Positions 1 to 12,721 of a DNA stretch of 64,000 nucleotides are shown piece after piece. The notes beneath the pieces were generated by a model. The model did not search any database and had not been told where the DNA came from. It saw only the letters and a program-made list of their open reading frames with translations. The DNA comes from Plectrocnemia conspersa (taxonomy: Eukaryota; Arthropoda; Insecta; Trichoptera; Polycentropodidae). Position 1 is the stretch's first letter. Each line of letters begins with the position of its first letter. The stretch is from positions 868,001 through 932,000 of the forward strand of contig VTFK01000092.1 of assembly GCA_009617715.1 (NCBI GenBank), given 5' to 3'. A program made the translations under genes and the position numbers.

Positions 1-2195
1 AACATAGTATGTAATATAAAAAGTAGACCTTTATATAAATACTTTTACAACTTAACAACTGGCTATTATTGATAAGAATTGACAAAAATTATTATTATAT
101 TACAATTAGTAAAAAAATATATGTATATAAAGAGTGGAAAAATATATCTTTAAAATTATATATTTAATGAATTATGGGTATTTCATATGTATATGAGTTA
201 GAAAATAAGTATATTGTTCAATACTGATATGAATAAATTTTGTACAAGGGTATTGTACTTCATAATAGATTGCCAATACATTATAGTTATATGTAAATAT
301 GCGATACTCCTACATAAAAGATCTAAATATTTTAGTATAAATAGTTTACTATAAGATAACAGAATGTAATAAAAATTGCAACTGATTAGATATTTAAATC
401 GTAAATTGCTATTATCCCTAAAATTATGTATTGAATTGATGTCAATTAGGTGCATTTTAATATGAATTTATTTCACTTTCGCATAATATAAAGTTATTCT
501 GCTGATATTGATCACGCACTCATTATTATCTGTAAAATGTACATTAAAAAAAATATTTTATTATTATTCGTTCCATTTCCCACGAAAATGTATTTAAAAA
601 CATAAATCATAAAGCGAGGACGTTGGCAAAACATTGGCAAACGTGTTCATATATTAACAGAACAAATTAATTCGTTTTCGGAAAATATTACTACAATTTT
701 TCATTCCAATATGAAATAAACGATATAACATAAATTATATAAATTCGATCGACATCTAGTTTGTATATATTTGGCTATTGCGCGATCTATTATGAAAATA
801 TACATAATTAATAAAATTTCTAGATGCAGTATATTATATTTATTAAACACTATTTTTGGATGCTGTAAATATAATTACAAATGTGTTCTCTTGCCTCTGA
901 TTCCCCGCTGGGTATTTTATTGGGAGCGTTCGGAAGGCGTGAAATCACAAATTACTTTTGCTCGTGAAAGCGATTTGTTTTTAACAAAATGAAATCATGG
1001 TCAAGGGTGACATGTTTAAAAGAAATTCAATATTGCCTACTCAATACAGTGGACATTTATGTATCGCTTATGAAATATTTAATTTTTCAGCGACTGCAAT
1101 TTAATTCTATGAAAATAGTAATAGTGAATTAAGTTAAATTCAAAACTATACAATTATATAAGATGATATTTGTATAGTGTTATTTATAAAATGTCATGGC
1201 TTAACGAGCCTTAACAACAATTAGCCTTCCTATGCTGAGACAAACGCAGCTTATGTCCGCGCACATGCTTCCTGCTTCCTTCTTTGACAATCTATTTCAT
1301 GTCCAAGTAGAATCACGACAAAATACTATTGTCTGGAATTTCTGGATGTTTATTTTTCTAGCATATCTTTATGTCTCAGAAAAGAAGCATGTACCTAAAT
1401 TATCGATACAGCTTACCATTTTAACGTTAGTTTGTTGGTCCAGTACGAATTAATGGCTCAAAGCACAATCGGTTGTAACAAATTGTTAGTTCTCGCGATG
1501 GCTACTTTTATATAAACGTTAAAGTTGCAGTTAAACCCAAGGAAATAGGTCGGTGGTTTCATGGCGTCTTTTTGAAGCTAATGTGCGGCAATATCAGAGA
1601 GTTACCATCGAATAAAGCCAAGATATTCCATTTCTGTCGATTATCAACATATCCTCAACCCGAATCTGGTGCAGCTCAAAGGTCTCATTGAAATCGTTGA
1701 ATGGTGTATTTTAGTGTTACAAATAAACAGAGTTGTAGTCCATTTAGTGGAAACCGGATCAGTTGATTGGGGTCGGTTGGCGAAAAGATTAATCTCTCAT
1801 CGACCATCATGATTTTTCTAATGATTTTGCATTCCAAGCAAGTGAAAAAGTATCACAATTTTAAATCACGAATTTCATAACAAAATAATTTGTAACTCAT
1901 TGGTAATGGGATTATATTTTTCGTCTTGGGTGAAAATATCAGTTCAAATTATATTTTTCTAATATATACTATACTTGGTAAAACGTTAATTTTCAATTAC
2001 ACTGCTCCATGTAATATATGATATATACTCCAGTGATATATGAAACTAAAATTTTGTTTATATTTTAGGTCTAGTGATATTAGAATAGCTTTAAAAAATA
2101 ATTTGAAATGGATTTTTTCAAAAAATATTATTGCAAACGTGGAAACATTTCTATATCTTATCCTTGTACACAACAATTTAAAGAATTGGCTTGTT
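1..2195. other. Gene-free, AT-rich
   Basis: No exon or known element except the short LTR-like block near 1.75 kb. Open frames of about 73 codons at 771 and 1232 show no similarity that I recognise. Confidence 0.6.
1745..1800 (-). repeat. Solo-LTR-like module (copy 4, first block only)
   Basis: The minus strand reads GATTAATCTTTTCGCCAACC then GACCCCAATCAACTGAT, matching the first block of the 37-kb and 58-kb copies. Confidence 0.35.
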
Positions 2196-2347
2196 TTAAC
2201 CCTTTGACCCGTTAATCTAAAATAAATATTACGTTGTGTTTTGAAAAATGAAAATGTATTTAAATGTTATATTTTTTATTTATTTAAAATTATATTTTAT
2301 TTTTATTTAAAAAATCAATCGGTCGAGTTTAGCGTGCAATGGGTTAA
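2196..2347. mobile_element. piggyBac-like MITE
   Basis: 152 bp from TTAACCCTTTGACCCG to GCGTGCAATGGGTTAA, with TTAA at both ends as the piggyBac superfamily requires. No coding capacity. Confidence 0.6.
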
Positions 2348-2589
2348 AACGTATCCATCTCATTGTTTAGTGTAAAATCTTTGAAGAGAAATAGTAAGTT
2401 CATCAAGATCTGCTACGCACCCTTTACTTATTAATCAGCTTAGTTCAACAAGACTTAAAAAAAACTTTACCTATGGATAGCCACTGAATTTCCCATAAAA
2501 TAATAATACAATAGATAGTTTTCTGAAAAATCACAAGACCAAAAAACACTTGCGAAACTTTCGATAATCCCGCATCTGTTGCAGATTTA

Positions 2590-3800
2590 TATGTTTTAAA
2601 AACTAAAACACAGTGTAAACTGACAGCTGCACAGTCTTAACAAAATATAATACTTTTTTTGTATAAAGTTGCTTGGAATTTTTGGCTTAGGCGTTTTAAA
2701 ATAGACTACAACTATTGATTGTAAAACACTGCTCAAGCAGATAAATATCTCATGTATTAACGGATTGTCAACACCACCCCTCAGCAAATTTAAAAAGTGC
2801 TTTTTAATATACACGCTACGTCTATAATGCAATTATTTATATAAGTGCACTAAGATACAAACTTGGATACGAACAATATTCTATCTTGTTAATATATTAA
2901 TAAATTTACTTTTAATTCTCTTTGACATTAAATAGTTCTCTGCTTTGCTAGCGGTACAATACTTCGAGATACATTAATGACAAATTTATTTAATACAGCT
3001 CGCCACTAAAATTCGCTGTGTATCGACACAACCTTTTAGCAACTTTAAAAAGTGCTTTATCAAATATACGCTACGTATATAATGCAATTATTTATAACCC
3101 AATACTCCTAACAAAATAGTACTATGGTTCAAATATGGAAACGCTCCAAAATCAAATATTTTTTCGCTTTGCTAGAGGTAGAGTACCTTAATATACGTCA
3201 GGGGCAAACATATTTCTTCTTGCTTGACATCGAAGTGTTTATTCATTAAATATAAGTCTACAGACCACTGCTAAGAATCACCAAGTGTTCACACCACCCC
3301 TAAGTGATTACATAATGTCTATAATGAAATGATTTATATCATATAATATAAAAGACACTAAGATTTAAATATAGCTATATAGCTATACGGCCAATACTCT
3401 CTCTTGTCAAAATATTCGATAAATTTTCTCTGAATTCTCTTCAACATTAAGCAGTTTTTTGCTTTGCTACAGGTAGTGTACCTTAAGGTTCACCGAGGAC
3501 AAACGTGTATCTTCTTGATTGACTTTTAAGTGTTTATCTATTTAATAGAACTCTACATACAACAGCTACATATCATCGAGTATCGACGGATTGTCAACAC
3601 CATCCCCCAAAAATTAAAAAAAAAAATTAAATAATAAAAATTTAAATTTCTAGCAAAAAGGCACTAGAATAAAAATATGGATAAGAACAGTATCAATAGT
3701 TCTTCGCTTTGCTAGGGGTAGAGTACCTTGGGGTATTTAGGTACATACATGTGTTTTCCTGCTTGACTTTAAAGTTATTATCTATTTAATATATAGACAC
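2590..3800 (-). repeat. Tandem array of non-LTR retrotransposon C-terminal pieces
   Basis: The marker CTTTGCTAGNGGTAGAGTAC occurs at about 2943, 3167, 3461 and 3708, alternating with GTCAACACCACCCC and CGCTACGT-TATAATGCAATTA. On the minus strand one unit reads YRRSVYIKKHFLNLLRGGVD, closely like RRSVYVIKHFWKLLKGIVDN of the element at 31.3 kb; the TTTGCTAG marker fits that element's SSLAKAIY segment. So each 225-295-bp unit is a fragment of the same ORF. All units are non-coding now. Confidence 0.7.
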
Positions 3801-5524
3801 ATTAAAATCAAGCAACTTTGCTGTTTTTAACTATATGATTTAGGTAAAAGTTTTTTATTTCGTTGCTTTATGTGGCAAGGTTTGAGTTATGTATTAGAAT
3901 ATTTCTGAGAATATGTTTCGTATCTTTAAATGTTTTATCAATAATACTCTATGATTAGGTGTTTTTCTTGGAAGCCAAATTGGTGAGATAGTTTATTAAA
4001 TATTGGTTTGAGACAATTTGAAAGCAAGCCAAATTATTAATGTAAGATAATTCTTTCCAATTTGCAGTATTACGTCAACATCTAAAATTTTCTAGTAAGT
4101 AGTTTCAAAGAAATGATTCAAGCAGTTTATTCTGTTACATATTACAACATTTTTATTTTATTAACAATAAAATTATAGTCATATAAAGCAAATGTGAAAC
4201 TACATTGTAATTCAATCTTTAGTAAGTTTACAGTACCTCGCCTGCCAGATGCTGACGGTACTTTTTAAGTGATTCTTTTTTTGGTTTGCGCAATTGTGTC
4301 TCTCATTATGTTTATATTTATATAGATCAATGATCTTACGATATGACGTTCGACCGATAACAATGACATAAGTTTGATGATTGTGTACAATATTTCGTAA
4401 CTCGGCCACCTGATAGAACAGCACAATCATCACATTTTTATAATTTGACTTATTCTTCTTAGCACTTTTAAAATAAAGCAATAACACGCTTCAGCTGCGA
4501 GTTTAATGACTTGGAAAGAATTGCATACATATTGTTATGTTCAAGAAAATATGTTTTAATAAACTATTTTTAAACAATAAAATACTATAATCCATTTCTT
4601 GTCGAGTTAGCAATTAGTTGGTGACTCGGTGGTAAATTTAATGAATAATAAGCCAAAAAAGAGTAGATGAAAAGCGTCGCTGAATATTTATCACATTCCC
4701 ATATCTTCACAATGGATCCCGATCCTTCATCCTGACTCGGAACGCGCCTCTCTCATTCGAATAGACTCCAGACAAAGGAATTGGCTTGAATTCCGTCTGC
4801 TAGAAATGGGTCAAGGATACATCGTTCGCACTCGCGGCTTATTTGCAAAGCTAATAACCCATGACCGTTCGTATGGAAATTGGCATATAGACATTATAGA
4901 TATATGGATACAATGTAAGCGAAAAAGATTTATCGTTTGCTCCTTGATCAAACTGTTCACGCCTACTATTGATGAAATAAGCAGATGATACAAGTTTTAT
5001 CGAGTTTCCATATTTTGATTATTCTTATAAAACACGTACCGTTTTATTGTATGATTAATCATCTGATGCCTTATACGTTGCAAGCACGTCTCACATATCA
5101 GTGTATCACTGTTTTTTTCAATAATCTACAAAACATATCAGGATGTTGAAAAATCATTTGCAAGATGCCTTTCGTTTTCGTTGAGGTCATTAAAGTTTTT
5201 TAAGCCAACCTTCAAATTAGTAAATGCTGTTTTCCGTAACATCAGATAATGTTTACACTAAATATTGAGTTCGAAAGATAGTAGGCAGGTCACACATGTT
5301 AGTATATTCATTATACTTTTACTGTGATAATATGAAGTACTATTGATCAATCTAGTCGTTATTTACTTACAACTCAAAGTTACTAATCTTTTAAATATAT
5401 AAAGGTCTGCTTAGTGTATCGTATTAATTATTTTATTAAAATAATTATTTATTTGGATAAAAAACGCACATTTTATGTAATAAATCCTTAAACAAAGGAT
5501 GTAAGTAAATCCTAAAATATATTT
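3801..5524. other. Gene-free, AT-rich
   Basis: TTGGAAAGAATT-type sequence near 4050 and 4510 occurs in opposite orientations, but no element could be delimited. Short open frames at 4.2-4.5 and 4.8-5.0 kb look like chance. Confidence 0.55.
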
Positions 5525-6570
5525 GAGGTATAAAAAAGTGCTTATTGAAGCAGTACTTTTGGATTATAAAAAGTTCTTTTTAGTATCAATTTTTTAATTA
5601 ATAAAAAATCCGAAGCTCTTTAGAGCGCCATTCCAGTTTAAAAAATACGTTTTATAATTAAAATTACGTCATATCTTTTCGATATAAAAAATATTATAGT
5701 ACTGCGTCAAGTAGTATCCAAATCGTATCAAAGATCGGGTTGAACTCTTGGATGAATTCCGAAAATTAGCTATAAAATATTAAGCCTAGATTAGAAAATT
5801 TTATATATTATATATTTAATACATGCAAAAATAAAGGATCTATATTGATTTAATTTAAGAATGGTGCTTATTAAAGCAGTTCTTTTGCATTTCAAAATTA
5901 TATTTAAAACAATATATATTGAGCTATTTCAATAATTCAATTAAGTAAAAACACTGAAACGCCGTTTCAGTTTGATAATTAAAATCACGTGCTTTATTCC
6001 CAATATTAAACTTATTTTATACATATTCGTGAAATGCTGTGAACCTAAATAATAAAACTGACTATTTTTGCCTGAAATTCTTATTTTTATACTGAATCTG
6101 ACAAGGCATGCTTATTTAAAACCATAATGTTTTATAATTCCAATCGGTATTTTTTCGATATAAATATATTTTTAAAGGGCTTTGTGTAATGTTGCGAACG
6201 TTAATAATGATATCGTCCGTTTCTGCCTGATTTTATAAATTTTGTGCTGAATATGAAAATGCGTGATTTTTTAAAATCACAATGATATTGATCTATTTTA
6301 TAGGGTTTCGTGTAATTCTGCAAACGTTAAGAATGAAGCTGAACATTTCTGCCTGAAATTCATAATTTTGTGCTAAATCTGACGATGCGAGCTCGTTTAA
6401 AATCAGTGTTTTTAATCAAAATCAAGCCTTTTCCTTCCGATATAAATCTATTTTTATGGCTTCGTACAATTTTGTATTGCTGCGAACGTTAAAAATGGAG
6501 CTGACCATTTCTCCCTGAAATGTAAAAAATTATGTGGAATCTGACAGTGCATGTTTTTTTATTACTAAAT
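5525..6570. repeat. Degenerate tandem repeat region
   Basis: Units with TGCGAACGTTAANAATG, TTTCTGCCTGAAATTC and GTGCTGAATCTGAC recur at about 6036, 6191, 6318 and 6480 (127-162 bp apart). A second motif, GTGCTTATTGAAGCAGTACT, recurs at about 5540 and 5872. TTTTCGATATAAA links both parts. No coding content. Confidence 0.7.
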
Positions 6571-7559
6571 TTCAATGTTATTTTTAAATCACAGCAGTTT
6601 TGAAATTTTTTTGACATTTTTTTTATACGTGTCTGTTCTTACCATAGTACTACGTCACCTAAAATCTAAGCTGTTTGAAAGTGTTAACGATCTTTAGAAA
6701 TTGGGATTTTGCTTGAAGCTGGATTTGTTAAACTGTCAATGTTGAAAGCAGCTGATTTTTCGGTGTTCTTATAGTTGTCTCAGTTGATTCGGCGTAGCTC
6801 CGCTTGGTTCGAGTTCGGCAGAATTTTTGTTTATGGCAATCTGAAGCGAAGTATGTAGATCTAATTTTTTTTTTTGTAACTCTGCATGAGTTTCTGCATT
6901 TTGTAACATTTTTGATACATTAAAATTATATATAAATACACATACATTATTCGGGTCAGAACCAGACTTTTTGTTATTGTAGATTACTGCAATAATACGG
7001 TATTTGTTTGACGAAGTATGCATTGCATTCCTAGGAATTTTGCACCAACCTGTATGTAGCTTTGTTGAAGTTAGGTTCCGGTTTTTATGAAAATGCCTTA
7101 AAACTTTCCATACACAAAAGTTTATTAATTTCGACGAAAAAATACGTGGATTCTTAAAATTTTGTCTTGGAAACTAATTGATATATTAGTGTAAATATAT
7201 CATTTAGTTTTATAAGACTCTTTTGTCTGCAACTCAATTTATAGCAACGATTACAACCTCAAAGTATTTGTGAAAAGCGCTTTTGCTCCATCCTTTACTA
7301 TTATTAACTACTTATTTCAAATTAAATCATGTTTATGGAATCAAGTTTTTATATTTATTGTGTTTTAAAACCCGATGTGGTGCAAGCATGAAGACCATTA
7401 TTTTAAATTTATTTATTAAAGCTGATTTTATTCTCAGTTAAGAACTTTATTTTAATTAAAAAATTACAGTTTAAGAGATTGATTCTTGGCTTTTGGTCTT
7501 TCATTAGTCTTATTTTTTTATCTCGTGTTCTTTTCTACTCTTTTAAAAACATATATTAA
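6571..7559. other. Gene-free; short minus-strand ORF
   Basis: The minus strand at 7023-6769 has 84 codons including NAETHAELQKKKLDLHTSLQ and AELEPSGATPNQLRQL, possibly a decayed coding remnant. GGAGCTACGCCGAA from this ORF recurs in opposite orientation at about 21102. Confidence 0.4.
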
Positions 7560-7800
7560 TGAATTACAACGTGGTAAACACAGGCAACAAGTATTAAGTA
7601 AATAATGAGACACAAGACTAAAATCAAAGTCTATAAATCAGTGACATCTATTTTATCGATTATTACAGCTTAAGATTAATAAACGTCACTGTGCACGATC
7701 TAGCTCAATTTAATTTTAATTATAAATCACAACATTTATCTTTGAGCTTAAAAAAATCTAAGAAAACTTAATCTGTAATGATCGATCGAAACCACTTATC
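7560..7800 (+). repeat. Dispersed repeat pair, copy A
   Basis: Shares AAAATCAAAGTCTATAAATC, ACATCTATTTTAT and TAATGATCGATCGA, in the same order, with 33790-34000. Non-coding. Confidence 0.55.
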
Positions 7801-8079
7801 CAATCTCCAGGAAAGATAAGCCTATTTATCTATATTTCATTTTCTATTTCCATTTATTTTTATTTTTAACTATAATAAAATATTGTTATATTTTTCTTCA
7901 TTTTTATTCAATTTAAGCTTAAATAAACTATGGCTTAAAAATATATTTTGAGTAGTCCTTCCGTTTTCTAGTGAGCACTAACTTATAATATTCAGAGAAA
8001 GCATCAAATATGTATGACGAAACATACGACACATACAGACATGTTCAATAATTCCAGCTAAAACATTTGCCATTCGTCC

Positions 8080-8300
8080 GGCGCTGAAACGAGAACGTTC
8101 TGGAAAAAAAACTTTGCATTTCGGATTCGCCGCGTCCGAAAGTCGCGCGGCGAATAAATTATTTCCGCGGCGTGACTTACGCGACGCGCTTTAATGCACA
8201 CGGGAGGGGTTTGGTCATAACAATAATTTTCGAGAGAGTGAAGTATAAAAAAATGGCTTCCGTCGCTTTCATATTTATGAGGGTTGCGCGATGTGATGCA
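8080..8300. promoter_or_regulatory. CpG-rich patch with perfect 10-bp hairpin
   Basis: Arms ATTCGCCGCG (8125-8134) and CGCGGCGAAT (8146-8155) in a CpG-dense 200-bp island within AT-rich DNA. It could be a promoter or a conserved regulatory element; no adjacent gene was found. Confidence 0.3.
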
Positions 8301-8399
8301 ATTGAATACTCGCGAGAATTTTCAGACGTGTCTTGCGTCCAGAAGCTACTCAAAAATATAAGCGGTAAATTAATATTTATAATGAATTTCTTTTGATTT

Positions 8400-11300
8400 A
8401 AGTATCCTAGGAATCTAAACTCCGATCAAAAATAGACTTAAAGTATACTCAATATGTAGTATACTCAAAAAAGAAAGCAATTACGCACAGAACTTTAACA
8501 AAGATTACATTAAAAGCTATTTAAAATACTAATATATTAACAATGACATGCAATTGCTTCAGAAGTATTTCTATCGTGTAACACTTGTTGTTTATTTGAT
8601 TGCCTAAATCCAATATATATTATTATATTTTAATATTTAAGATTTTGATTGGCTGTATAATAATCATGAATCATTGTAATTAATTTTTGCAACTATATAA
8701 CCCGTCATAATAGTTATCAAAACTAATTGATATTTTTATCTACGTACATGAAAAAAAAACAATAGCTTGCCTCTAGAATATAACTTCAAGGATACTGGAT
8801 ATTACGCTAAATTTTCCGTAACGGCGCAATATTCGCTTATAATCCATATATTTATTTTTGGCCTGACACGTGTTTAAATGCAAAATAATTTTAAAATGCA
8901 TTTTTTTGAAATTGTTACTACGAAAATATATAATAAAAAAAACAACGTAAGCTGTTCTCAAAAACAATGTTACTAATATTCAGACATAATATACCTATGA
9001 AACGTAGAATCTAGTAATCACTTAAATCAGGTGGTTTTATTGTTGAGCTCGTTCTAATCGATTCTCACTTCGCCTTTGACTTAAATATGACACATACGAC
9101 TCAGACAGACACAACAAAAGTCCGGAAAAAATGCAACCTTTCCACTTCAGTCGTCAGATTTGGTCTGGCCAGGTCCGGCCGTCGAGCTTAGATACGATTT
9201 CAGAGCCATGACATCACATATCTATTTCTAAATATATTATAATATATTTTATTTTTTTTGTAACGTAAAAATGATTTATATTTTATCTAAAAATTGATAG
9301 AGTATATACCATTAAAAACATCTAATGACTCAATTTTAAATCATGTAGAAGCATTATGTATTTTATTTTTATATATGATTGTTTAGGTGCGCAACATAAA
9401 TTATGTTTCTTTCTTAGAATGTTTTATTTTATTATTTATAATCCTAATGAATATGTATTATCTCTACTTAACCCATTACATATTCATATTGCGATAAATT
9501 CTTTTAGATAATTACACGTGTTTACCCTGCAATTTAATTTGCGCAAATAACCTTTAATATATTTCCGCGTTAAATTTCTTAAATAAATAGTTTTAGTGCA
9601 GTAACCTTCTATATGCCATGGGAATTTTCGTACTGTAATGCATATTGCACCTTCATATAATTCCCAAGCAAAAATAAAAACTCATATTAATCAAACTTCT
9701 TACACAGCGATAAAAAATGACATACCAATCATCGATGAACATTATTGGCGATGTTATGTGTATTTTTTTGTATATATTTCGACGGTGATGGATTGGCAGT
9801 TTAAAGGTCAAAGCGAAACCGTTGACTTCGCGACCTGACGTATATTTTTGTTTATGGAATGACCCCAAGATTTATAACTTGTTGATATATTTCAAAGCGA
9901 AGCACTTTTACTGTATTAAAATAAAATAATTATATCGTAAATATTTAGTTAAATTAAAAATAAATTGTACCTACACAATAATTATATTTTTTTAATCAAA
10001 ATCCATATATGGAAAAGTGAACGCTTCCTAGACGATGATTGTCGATTTCGTAGTATTGAAATCATTCGCACCTTTAGCTATTAACTGTATTATCTATTTA
10101 CTTTTATTTTGCACCTGCTGACCTCTATGTTAATATTTAAAGCTAGTTTTATAATAGGTTAATGAAAAAAATGTAGATGGTATTAACTATTTTGCATGGT
10201 GTGAAGGACGTCTTTTGTGGAGGTATTTTATATAGCCGGAATTGGCTTTTCATATGGCTAATAATAATAATAACAGGATAGTCTACAAATCAATATTATT
10301 TTACATATAGTTAATAAACAGAAGCTAACTTACATGGTTAGATTTATATTGCGTAATTGATTAATAATTTTATTGAGTATTCAATAGATATTATAATGAC
10401 TCTAGCGCATAATAAATATTGAAAAAGACTATAAAATTTTTGCGAAACAGTTTCACTTAATTAATTTCAGCATTATTGAAATATTGCGAAGGTTTTTAAC
10501 ATATTTTAGACCACGACATACTTTGAGGTTGTTAAATTTCTAGTGTATTTTACATAACAGGTGGGACCAAAACAGCGCTGCTTTATGAAAATATTTTAGC
10601 TTTAACTTTGTTAAGAGAACAAAGTGTTTGACGTAGCGTTTATAATTATAATTTTGATCGCTAATTTAAAATTTAATTTAGATTTTGGGTGCCACTTTAC
10701 ACGCCACCACCTTACCCTTTCCAGACGATTACAATAAACCTATAAGCGTGGCGCATATACTGTGAAATATGCTCTTTTATTGGATGAGTCTAACACAGTC
10801 TTGTTCTTCCAAGCAGTCTGCTAGGTTATTGGTTATCTAGTTGTTCTTAACCACTAATACACGTTTTACATTTTATGGGTACATAGTAAAAAGACTCGGG
10901 AGTTTCGGCTCATTAACAATTATGTGCTTCATTTTAGTGCACTTTACGAACTAAGACTATGCTTGACCTCCTACCTAGGCTCTCGCCAGTGCCAGTCGCA
11001 GTCGCAGTCGCGTAAAATGTGAAACAATTCATAGTTACTCCATCCCTAGCAAGCGTATATTATTATCGGTGTAATTATCTGTTTATTTTATTTATTTATT
11101 TTTGTAATGCGTTTTTTCTGTTGAATATCGGTTATAGAGCCACAAATGTAGCAAATGTGTTTTATAAATATTAGCTTAGAGTCCAGATGTATACTTAGAT
11201 ATTCTACGCTCGCCCTTTTTTAAATACCGTTTCTTTATTCATTTATTATAAATGAAGGCAAGGGTTATCTGTGTGTTTTAAAAATTATTACACGAGTTTT

Positions 11301-11777
11301 CTCTTGCTATATTTTAATTTTCATTTATTAAAAAGTATTTTTAACAGCTGTATCATCAACGTACATCGATAAGTCAATATTTAAAAGAGATTATTTAGCA
11401 CAGCTTAGCGTTATATAGTATAACATAGTTTCAAACTTTCAGGGATGATAGTTTTATGTGTATAGAATAATCGGGGGCTTTATATTTAGATAATTTATAG
11501 ATAAAGGTTATTATAACATATAAATTATCTAAGTATAATGTTGTTTCACTAAATAATGTACTCTCCTTTAAATAAGGAGCTCTAAAGGTGTGTACATTTT
11601 TTTTCTTATTATTTATACATAAATAATAAGTATTTTTTATTATTATATTGGCATGTAAATAAAATATTACATTGGATGCCTCTCCATATTTATTATTACA
11701 AAATCTAATTTAGACATCCTTTTTTTCAATATTGTCTTATCAATGTACACTGATGATGCAGCTGTCACAAATAGATT
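8400..11777. other. Gene-free, AT-rich
   Basis: No coding exon or delimited element. A CAGTCG hexamer repeats three times near 10990. TTAACCCATTACATATTC at 9470 resembles a piggyBac end but has no partner. Confidence 0.55.
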
Positions 11778-12226
11778 TTAACCCTTTGACCGCGGATGAG
11801 TCCTATAGAAGTCATCAAGAAAATCGCAATTTTTTTGTTTAATTTAAGGTTGAAAAATATTTTAATTTATCGAAATAATTTTTAAGTAACGTGCCATAAA
11901 TATGTGCTCCCCACATATTAGCTGTGAATTGCAATTATATCAAGAAAATTGTTACAAAACTTAAATATTTATTTTTTTAATTATTTTTTCGAAAATTATT
12001 TGAGAGTTGAAAGTTTATTGGGGTGTCTACTATGACCGAAATACGCAGAATTCGTTCGTTGAAAGAAAAAAAATGTTGTAAAAGCCCACTTTTTATTACT
12101 GTTTAACGCTTATCTCAAAAACAGGCGTGCGTGACATTTTTTGTGAAGTTGTAAGTTATTTGTATTAATTGTTTCAAGACGCAAAATATTTTATTTTATT
12201 CAGTTTAATAATCCGATCGCGGTTAA
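11778..12226. mobile_element. Possible piggyBac-like element
   Basis: The left end TTAACCCTTTGACCGCGGATG at 11778 resembles the MITE at 2196. A candidate right end, GATCGCGGTTAA, finishes at 12226 but lacks part of the repeat. The left end is better supported than the right. Confidence 0.35.
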
Positions 12227-12721
12227 TTTATTTATAGTTATTTAATATAGGCAAATCTATATGCAAATTCATACAAAACAAAACGATACGGATCCTATCT
12301 TTATATATATCAAGTTCGTTCCAAACATTATTTGCTATGGTGTATATGTATGTTGCAATAAATTCGATAAAATTATGTATTTAAAATGTTCCATCAATTT
12401 TACTGAATTAATTCAATCGCAGCTGATCTTAATTCTGGTGACTTAATTTACATACAATTCCGCACAAAACAAACGATGAAACGACTCCAATTTAAATATA
12501 CGTACAATACATCGAATTGGTTCCAAAAATTATATAAAACAGATATTATTGAACATAAATTCGAATTAAATTACGTATTTAAGCCAATTTTTTTTCTCAT
12601 AAACTTTATATAATTGAAAAATAAATGTGTTTTTATTGAAGAATTGAAACGTTTTTTTGACGAGATTCAATATTCGTAGAATTCGTAAAATTTATTATAT
12701 TTTCTCACTTAATTATAAATA

